In this document: one piece after another, positions 56,460-64,000 of the stretch
How the letters are laid out: every line of letters begins with the position of its first letter
How positions within the stretch are numbered: position 1 is the stretch's first letter
Assembly (NCBI RefSeq): GCF_018446385.1
Contig: NC_056001.1
Location: forward strand, 12,208,672 to 12,272,671
Origin: Zingiber officinale
Taxonomy: Eukaryota > Streptophyta > Magnoliopsida > Zingiberales > Zingiberaceae
Direction of reading: 5' to 3'
DNA length: 64,000 nucleotides
Program-made: the position numbers and the translations under genes
Notes under the pieces: model-generated
The model's input: only the letters and a program-made list of their open reading frames with translations
Database searches by the model: none
What the model was told of the DNA's origin: nothing

Positions 56460-58530
56460 TGGATGACATTGGACATATTACTCTAACTCAAGCAAAGTTA
56501 ACCCAGATTGTAGCTGATGCCATGAGAGATGCGCTACTGCAGCAGCAAGTGAACCAAGTGCAACAACAGCAGGTAATAGGGCCTCAAGAGCGAGTAAACC
56601 TCCCTTCGCCCAGAATGGTGCCTCCTGCGTAGACAGAAAAACCCCACTTGTCTCAACCAACATCAAGGCAAACTGGTGGTGTGGGACTGCATCCGATTGG
56701 GCATCCTGGGGGTGCTCAGTCAGTGGAGTCATCTGTTGGAAATACTCCCCTATGCGATTCTGCTCGAGCACAAGCATCAACAAAGAGTCGATCAGTGAAT
56801 CTGGTCATTGTTGGGACCTTAATGCCTGATTAGAGGGGTTAAATAGTCGATCATCCACTTCGATCACTTCTTACAACTTGTTAGTACGGAGCGAAAATAC
56901 AAACAACACTAATATGAAGAAAGCTAATTTACAAGACAATGAACAAGAAGAAAACACACAAACATAACATGTTTATGTAACGTGGTTCGGAGATAACTTA
57001 CTCCTACTCTATGGTTTGTCCGTAAGGTGGACGATCCTAATCCGTCGGTGGATGACTCCCCGAAAAACTCCAACTAGGTTAAACCTCCTTCTCGGTGGAG
57101 AAACCTCACCACAACCTTGATCAAAAAATCCTTAGATGGCAAAAAGAGGTTGGAGCACTTAGGAGGCTTCTAATAGACTTTAACCAAGTATATTTCATCA
57201 ATTTAAACTAAGCTCTAAAGCCTTGGTTATATAGGTCATGGGTTGAAAAACCCCGCCTACTAGTCGACTGGTAAGTATATTAGTTATTGTCCTATGTGGA
57301 ATTCGACCATTACATGTTAACAACTCGATACCAGTCGACTAATGAAAATATCAGTTTACTGTTACAGTAAAGGTTTGACTGCTACAATCCCAGTTGACTA
57401 TTACAGTATTAGTTGATTGGTTTTCACAGCCGTCGACACAGAAATATTTTATGCTCTGACCTAGTCGAATGGTCCAATTGTCAATCGATTGGTAAAATCC
57501 TAAACCTAGGATTTTACCCTGAGTACAATCTCTTATGCACTCGTTCTTGTTCGCACAACCTCGACCTTGCCTTCTAGCCTCCTCCATCAGCCTCACGTCC
57601 CTCAGATGCCTCCCCATCCTTCACACCTTACTTTCAGGAGTTTCCTTCGGCCTTATCCTTGTTGTCATGTCTTCTATTGCCAAGAGGCTCCTCACCTCCA
57701 GGACTTCAATCTTGCCAAGTCACACTTGGACTTGCATTGCCAAGACTACATACTTGGACTTACACTGCCAAGACTCCACTTGGACTTTCACCTTTGCCAA
57801 GATCCCACTTGGACTTTGCCTTTGCTAAGATCACACTTAGACTTTGCCTTTGTTGTATCTGCATTCTGCATACTCACAATGCATATCAAATATAACAATA
57901 ATCCTAACTTAAACCTTTATCCAAATATCAAAATCTAGGGTCACATAGATTACTCCAACAATCATTTCTCCTTTCAACCTCGATATTCTGGAAGATCTAT
58001 TGTCACATCATTATCAACCACCAACTACAGGAGACTACAGTGGTTCAACAGATCCCGAGGACCATCTATGTAAATTTGAGAATATGTCACTTCCGTACTA
58101 GTATTCAGATGGGGTAAAGTGTAAAGTATTTCTTACTACGCTCTTGGGATTGACGCAAAAGTGGTTTTCCTGACTCCCATGAAAGTCCATTTATTCGTTT
58201 AAAAAATTCTAGACTATATTTCTATACCACTTCGCTAGTAGCAGGAAGTATCACAAAACCTTCATGAATTTATTTGTCTTGAAATAGAAGTCGAAGGAAA
58301 CGTTGAAAGATTATATTCAAAGGTTTAATAGGATGGCATAAGACGTTCCTTCGACCACCTCAGAAATACTTATAAGCGTATTCTCACAGGGCTTTATAGA
58401 GGTAGTTTTTTTTCCAGATCTTTAGTGAGAAAACCCCCTACTAGTTTTAATGACCTACTTGGTTGATCGGTCAAATATGTGAATATGGAAGAAGTTTAAT
58501 TTTTGTTGAGAAAAGACCTTGGAATTCTAA
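56460..58530 (+). pseudogene. Gypsy gag, interrupted by a solo LTR and several stops
   Basis: Starts at ATG 56460 (MDDIGHITLTQAKLTQIVA, Gln-rich after). After the solo LTR (56809-57960) the frame gives GSTDPEDHLCKFENMSLP, DGVKCKVFLTTLLG, LKDYIQRFNRMA and a FSQGF motif. These are the classic retrotrans_gag features of plant Ty3/gypsy elements. At least five stops are present. The element is cut off at 58533 by another LTR, so no pol follows. Confidence 0.8.
56809..57960 (-). mobile_element. Solo LTR, 1152 bp, in the gypsy gag
   Basis: TGTTGGGACC...TACTCCAACA, flanked by GTCAT (56804-56808) and ATCAT (57961-57965), four of five identical. Contains a CACTTGGACTT-type repeat at about 57.72-57.85 kb. 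Gag continues on both sides. Confidence 0.85.
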
Positions 58531-58533
58531 ATT

Positions 58534-59649
58534 GTTGGTGCAGTTGGCACCAATAGTCAAACCTAAGTTTTCATGAATGACAAGTGCATGGATTAAAGTT
58601 AATTGCGTTGTGATCTAACTTTTCTACCAAGTGTGCAGGACTTGACTGGTCTGATACCATGTTGAAATCCAGCTAGGTCTAGAGAACCTGATAGCTAGAG
58701 TGGAAGTCCAGATAGGTCAAGGAGTGACCTGATATCTGACAGGAAGTCCGACTGGGTCCACAGGACCTAACAGCTGGCCGAAGTCTAGTTGAGTTTGTGG
58801 ACCTGACAGCTGACGGAAAGACCAGGTGGACCGTAAGGAAGTCAGGCGATTCTGTATGATAAATAAAGTAAGTCACTGGAGGAGAGAGTTCCAGTGAGGA
58901 TGAGTCCCAATTAGGGACTTTAGGTGTAGGTCTAGTTTAAGTCCATTTTGAATCCCTAAACTGAGACCTTAATTAGATCCTGATCTTGGACAGACGTAGT
59001 CTAATTAATATGATTTTTTTATTGTGCTAATTTCGTTTTGCAAGGTATACTTTATTTTTTGGATTAACACATTTTACAGGACGAAAGGAGCAAATATCAA
59101 CCTCGGATGAATACTATTTAAGACGCCTCCAAAGTGCTCTGAGGTGCCTCGGATCATAACTTGAAGGCGCCCTTGATGAGCCGGAGGCACCCTCAAGAAG
59201 AAAAGTCTACGGATAAAGCTTCGTAGCGCGGAGGTGCCCTGGAGGCGTCTCGGAGTTCTTGAAGGCACCCACAAGATGATAAAAGCCATAGTAAACAAAG
59301 ATTATAATGACCGAGGCTTTTGGGAGCAAACTTGCATTTGGAGATGTCCTAAACAACTTATAAAAGAAGAGTTCGGTTAAGTATTCGACGTAACTCATTT
59401 ACAAAGCCAATGGGTGACCCTTCGAATTTCCGATTGCTCCGACCTCATCCTCCCGCGTTGCATGCTACATAATATTAAATGACGTTTATTTGGATCTTAA
59501 GTCGATCTCTATTTTCTCATAATATTCTGCAATGGAGCAATAGCAAATAAACGTCATTTAATTTAAAGATTTATCATTTTTGACTCGAGAAGGGAATTGA
59601 GAACGACCATGAAACAATAGCAAATAAACTGCATTTAATAAGTTGTTGA
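58534..59649 (+). mobile_element. Truncated LTR of the TGTTGGTGC family
   Basis: Begins TGTTGGTGCAGTTGG, carries a repeat (GACCTGATAGCTG-like, 58.69-58.82 kb) and GAGGCGCC-like words (59.10-59.28 kb) like the LTR at 40762. The normal CA end is missing: it fades into AT-rich sequence (59.46-59.65 kb), which contains two copies of AATAGCAAATAAAC (59541-59554, 59616-59629). Confidence 0.6.
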
Positions 59650-61083
59650 TGATCCCGTCCAGAGGTTGAGTCAGACGGAGGCTGGTCGCGGTGGCCTGGT
59701 TGTTGACGGGAAGTCGCAGGTGATTCGGCTCCCACGGGTGGCTGACGCTGCTGCAGGACCCTGCGCACACTCAGACGATCTCCCCCTTCACGTTAGAGAC
59801 CGAAACCCAGGGAAAAAGTCCCCGGATCAGGCCCTCCGACGCTTAAGTCAGGTCCTTTTTTCCCAGAAAAAAGCAGAGAGAAGAAGAAGAAAAAACAGTT
59901 GTGGGAAAAAAGTGACGAGGGAGTGTGTGCGCGTACCGGCATACGAGGGATTTCTCGCCTTTTATGCCTCCTCCTTTTGGAACCTGCCATCCTGTCAGAA
60001 AAAACGTTAGACGCTGGGCTTTGTAGCCTCCTTCCGGACACCTGTCGTACTGCCATTTGTTGTGCAAGCATCTTTCCGTCTTGGAACCTCCGCCTTCGTA
60101 CATGGATTTTGTCTTGTAGTGGGGGACAGCTGGCAGGCTACTACTAATTATGAGGGCATCTTTTCATTTTAGGAATCTCCGCTTTCGCCCGCAGTGTTGA
60201 TATGTAATGACTCTCTTCGGCGGACCGTTGAGATTCTCCGCACCCGTGCTACTTAGCTCTTCCGATCCATTGTGTCCTGCATCGGCCTGCACCCGTGGTT
60301 CGCATTTCCGGGCCTCCAACTCGCAGACCTGCAGCCCTAGCTGTCTAGACATAGCTACGCTGATCTTCAACCTGCATCCCGCAACCGCAGGTCTGTAGCT
60401 CGGGCTGCTTCTGATCAGCTCTGCCGCTTCCGACCCATTGGCCTATACTTCCAGTTCTTTGAGTCGCAGGCCTATAGATCGGACTTCCCCTAAACAGCCC
60501 TGCCGATGCCGACTTGTATCCTGCGCTTTGTACTTCATGGCCCTCAACCGCAGGTCTGTAACTTGGGCTGCTTCTGATCAGCTCTGCCGCTTCCGACCCA
60601 TTGGCGTATACTCCCAGTTCTTTGAGTCGCAGGCCTATAGATCGGACTTCCCCTAAACAGCCCTGCCGATGCCGACTTGTATCCTGCGCTTTGTACTTTA
60701 TGGCCCTCAACCGCAGGTCTGTAGCTTGGGCTGCTTCTGATCAGCTCTGCCGCTTCCGACTCATTGGCCTATACTTCCAGTTCTTTGAATCACAAGCTGG
60801 TAGCTCAGCCTCCCTCTGGGCATCCCTGCCGATGCCGACCCGTGACTTGTGTTCCGCTTGACGTCTTTCTTCGTCTTCCGGCTGCTTTGACCCCTTGATC
60901 GACCAGCCTGCCTGACCTCTGACTATCACACCTGCTTGCCTTTAATCGCCCCGTCAGCCTGACCATTGACTGCCACATCACCTTGACTATTGACCACCAC
61001 GTCCTTTTGACTTTTGACCGCCATATAGCCTTGACTTTTCTAACCCTTTCCTCATAGGCCCCTCCATTACCAACCGTATCACA
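59650..61083 (-). mobile_element. LTR of a gypsy (probably Tat) element, minus strand
   Basis: On the minus strand it starts TGTGATACGG right after a polypurine tract (GTGAGGGAGGCT, 61084-61095) and ends GACGGGATCA. Its start is alike to 1522 and an internal block is alike to 7.94-8.03 kb. It contains a 163-bp tandem repeat. Frames in it are spurious. Confidence 0.7.
60387..60870. repeat. 163-bp tandem repeat, two near-identical and one diverged copy
   Basis: Copies start at 60387, 60550 and 60713, exactly 163 apart. The first two differ at only a few positions; the third diverges after about 75 bases. This explains the duplicated reading frames on both strands. Confidence 0.9.
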
Positions 61084-61560
61084 AGCCTCCCTCACAAGTC
61101 TAGTCGAAGGAGGACGACAGTCTGACTGACTAGACCTTCGCACCTCTCTACGACCTCAGCATATCTCTGAGACTTCAGCATATCTCTGTGCTTCTGCCTC
61201 AGCACATCTCTGTGACCTCAGCATATCTCTGCGCGCTCTGCTTCCTGCGTCACGCACCAACTTTTGTGTCGCGTCGCCTAGGCTTCCACATCAACCTTTG
61301 TGTCGTGTCGCCTAGGATACCATGCCTCCTTAATTGCATCGGCAGTCGGCTGGGGCGTCGTTCCCACGCCTCTGTTTTGACTTGGCCACCCGCCTTCTTT
61401 ATAAATAGCCTCACGGCCACTTCTTTACTCTATCCTTCTTCATTCCTGCTTCCCTACTTTTCCTTTACCCTGCGTATTTGCTGCATATTTGAAATTTGCG
61501 TAAAGTAAAGCCAGATGTAGCTGACCTGATTATGGAAAACGCTCCGCTCAAGGTGAGGCA
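61084..61560 (-). other. Part of the gypsy 3' region between array and LTR
   Basis: No gene. Short repeats of CAGCATATCTCTG (61.16-61.23 kb) and CTTTGTGTCG-like words (61.26-61.31 kb). Confidence 0.5.
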
Positions 61561-61599
61561 CATCCCTCAGAAAGGTAGTCAGGTATAGGCACCGAGCTC

Positions 61600-63625
61600 G
61601 CTTATGATTTTCGCAGAGGAGTTGATTTCTGATCCCCGCTTGGGGGCCGACCTGAAGGGTCGTTAGGCGTGAGGGCAGGGCTCACTTTCGATTCTCGCAT
61701 GGGAGCCGACCTAAAAGGTCGTTGGGCGTGAGAGCAGAGCTCACTTATAACTCGCACTGAGGCGAGAGTCTGGGGCTAACGACCTAAAGGTCGTTGGGCG
61801 TGAGCACAGGGCTCACCTATATTTCTCGCATGGGAGCCGACCTGAAAGGTCGTTGGGCGTGAGAGCAGAGCTCACTTATAACTCGCACTAAGGCGAGAGT
61901 CTGGGGCTAACGACCTAAAAGGTCGTTGGGCGTGAGCACAGGGCTCACTTATAATTCTCGCATGGGAGCCGACCTGAAAGGTCGTTGGGTGTGAGAGCAG
62001 AGCTCACTTATAACTCGTGACCGAGGCGACCTACAAAGGTCGTTGGGCGTGAGCACGTGGCTCACTTATAATTCTCGATGGGAGCCGACCGAAGGTCGTT
62101 GGGCGTGAGAGCAGAGCTCACTTATAACTCGCATTGAGGCGAGAGTCTGGATCACCGACCTGTAAGGTCGTTGGGCGTGAGCACAGGCTCACTTATAATT
62201 CTCGATGGGACCCGAAAGGTCGTTGGGCGTGAGAGCAGAGCTCACTTATAACTCGACCGAGGTGAGAGTCTGGGACCACCGACCTAAAGGTCGTTGGGCG
62301 TGAGCACAGGCTCACTTATAATTCTCGATGGGAGCCCGAAGGTCGTTGGGCGTGAGAGCGAGCTCACTTATAACTCGTGACCGAGGCGAGAGTTCTGGGA
62401 CCACCGACCTAAAGGTCATGGCGTGAGCACAGTGGCTCACTTATATTTCTCAGATGGGAGCCGACCCAAAAGGTCGCTGGGCGAGAGCAGAGCTTACTTA
62501 TAACTCGACCGAGGCGAGAGTTCTGGGACTACCGACCTAAGGTCGTTGGGCGTGAGCACAGGCTCACTTATAACTCGGCCGAACGGCTCGAGAATCTAGA
62601 GGCTTCGCGCGAGAGCAAGCTCGCTTATAACTCGGCCAAACGACTCGAGAGTCTAGGACACTTAGGCATAAGGGCATGCTCACTTATAACTCGGTCGAAC
62701 AACTCGAGAGTCTGGAGGCTTCATGCGAGAGTAAGCTCGCTTATAACTCAGCCAAACGGCTCGAGAGTGTGGGATATTTAAGCTTGAGAACATGCTCACT
62801 TATAACTCGGTCGAACGACTCGAGAGTCTGGAGGCTTCTCGCAAGAGCAATCTCGCTTATAACTCGACCAAACTACTCGATAGTATGGGACACTTAGTCA
62901 TGAGGGCATGCTCATTATAACTCAGTTGATCAGCTCAAGAGTCTGGGACACTTGGCGTGAGGGCTTTGCTCGCTTATAACTCAGACGAATGACACGAGTC
63001 TAGAAGCTTCGCGCGAGAGCAAGCTCACTTATAATTCGGTCAAATGGCGCGAGAGTCTAGGTCGCTTGGGCGTGAGGCCATGCTCACTTATAACTCAGTC
63101 GACCAGGCTAAGAGTCTGGGACACTTGGCGCAAGGGTTTGGCTCACTTATAATTCCTCAATGACGGGAGAGTCTGGAAGCATTGCGCGAGAGCAGAGCTC
63201 ACTTATAACTCGCACTGAGGCGAGAGTCTGGGACTATCGACCTAAAAGGTCGTTGGGCGTGAGCACAGGGCTCACTTTTGATTCTCGCATGGGAGCCGAC
63301 CTGAAAGGTCGTTGGGCGTGAGAGCAGAGCTCACTTATAACTCGCACTGAGGCGAGAGTCTGGGACTACCGACCTAAAAGGTCGTTGGGCGTGAGCACAA
63401 GGCTCATTTATAATTCTCGCATGGGAGCCGACCTGAAAGGTCGTTGGGCGTGAGAGCAGAGCTCATTTATAACTCGCACTGAGGCGAGAGTCTGGGGCTA
63501 CCGACCTAAAAGGTCGTTGGGCGTGAGCACAGGGCTCACTTATAATTCTCGCATGGGAGCCGACCTGAAAGGTCGTTGGGCGTGAGAGTAGAGCTCACTT
63601 ATAACTCGCACTGAGGCGAGAGTCT
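61600..63625 (-). repeat. Large tandem array of about 131-bp dimeric units
   Basis: Each unit has two related halves: GTTGGGCGTGAGAGCAGAGC plus TCACTTATAACTCGCACTGAGG, and GTTGGGCGTGAGCACAGGGC plus TCACTTATAATTCTCGCATGGG. The halves are separated by hairpin-forming GACCTAAAAGGTC. Units at 61721, 61852 and 61984 are 131-132 apart. The centre (about 62.57-63.17 kb) holds a diverged variant (ACTCGGCCGAACGGCTCGAG). It lies upstream of a polypurine tract and LTR, as in Tat-lineage 3' regions. Confidence 0.92.
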
Positions 63626-63629
63626 GGGA

Positions 63630-63730
63630 TACTCCGGTCCGAGACCGGTGGCGATGGCGCTGGTCCGAGACCAGTAATGATACTCCGGTCCGAGACCGGT
63701 GGCGATGGCGCTGGTCCGAGACCAGTAATA
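63630..63730. repeat. Two copies of a 49-53-bp hairpin unit
   Basis: ACTCCGGTCCGAGACCGG then TGGCGATGGCGCTGGTCCGAGACCAGTAAT, repeated once. Each has two inverted repeats (CCGGTC..GACCGG, CTGGTC..GACCAG). The second is shared with 300-440 in reverse. Confidence 0.9.
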
Positions 63731-64000
63731 ACCCCCAAACGACAAAGGCCTAGATGCATCACTCTTCTTCGACTCCATCTGTGCCGCCTACGCCGGCCTC
63801 ATTGCTTTAGTTAATCTGGTCGCTATTGCTAGCTTTGGGCGTACTCATTTGTGTCGCGTTTCTTCCTGCAATTGCATTACGCACAGTATAGAATTAAGAA
63901 TGGAAGAGGGAGCGTAAAAACCCTTACCCCCTGGGCCACAGTGCCCTTGCATCTTATGGTGACCCCGCAGTCCTCGCGACGCGCCCGGTTAGCTGCTCAG
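63731..64000 (-). other. Further gypsy internal sequence at the window edge
   Basis: No recognisable protein domain in the 270 bases; presumably upstream non-coding or pol-adjacent part of the minus-strand element, continuing beyond the window. Confidence 0.4.

Noticed and set aside
61600-63625. CRISPR-like array of regularly spaced palindromic repeats
   Set aside because: The whole unit repeats, including the 'spacers', and the context is a plant gypsy element; no cas genes.

Overview
The window is plant nuclear DNA: genes with GT-AG introns, land-plant protein families, long AT-rich spacers and very many LTR retrotransposons. Guanine/cytosine-rich LTRs and the repeat types suggest a monocot, perhaps Zingiberales, but that is a weak guess.

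Host genes occupy about 8.5-37 kb. They are: a small uncharacterised protein (8627-8989, +); a broken lipid-transfer-protein exon (about 11.4-11.5 kb, -); a three-exon stand-alone subtilase propeptide-like inhibitor of the I9 fold (15573-16038, -); a four-exon trichome-birefringence-like polysaccharide O-acetyltransferase (22923-25118, -); a five-exon ribosomal stalk protein P0 (29882-32154, +) with site II and telo-box promoter motifs; and a receptor-like protein with leucine-rich repeats (34168-36886, +), broken by one nonsense codon and one frameshift. They look functionally unrelated, as is usual in plant genomes.

Between them lie small elements: a 529-bp hAT-type MITE with an 8-bp target duplication (6298-6826), a tRNA-type SINE (about 12.26-12.42 kb), a TRIM element with 190-bp LTRs and an internal minisatellite (12609-13404), a decayed copia element with short LTRs (18700-22380), a foldback/MULE-like MITE (about 25.76-26.50 kb) and a 76-bp minisatellite (about 26.99-27.99 kb).

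The right third (37.1-59.6 kb) is a deep nest. A Ty3/gypsy element (+) carries in its 5' LTR a minus-strand copia-type element (37545-56237) with a perfect 5-bp duplication, AGAAG. That element encodes a gag-like protein only. Inside it sit two more gag-only LTR elements (44481-49934 and 49978-53769) and two solo LTRs (40762-42093 and 42520-44146); a further solo LTR (48753-49839) lies within an LTR of one of them. The outer gag reading frame can be followed across all four insertion sites, which independently confirms the nesting.

Both window ends are gypsy (probably Tat-lineage) 3' regions in opposite orientation. Both carry tandem repeats upstream of a polypurine tract and an LTR. The right one holds a roughly 2-kb array of about 131-bp units (about 61.6-63.6 kb), a likely satellite precursor. 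I found no tRNA, rRNA, CRISPR or operon-type system and nothing that is clearly a new molecular machine; the most unusual content is the gag-only retroelement nest.
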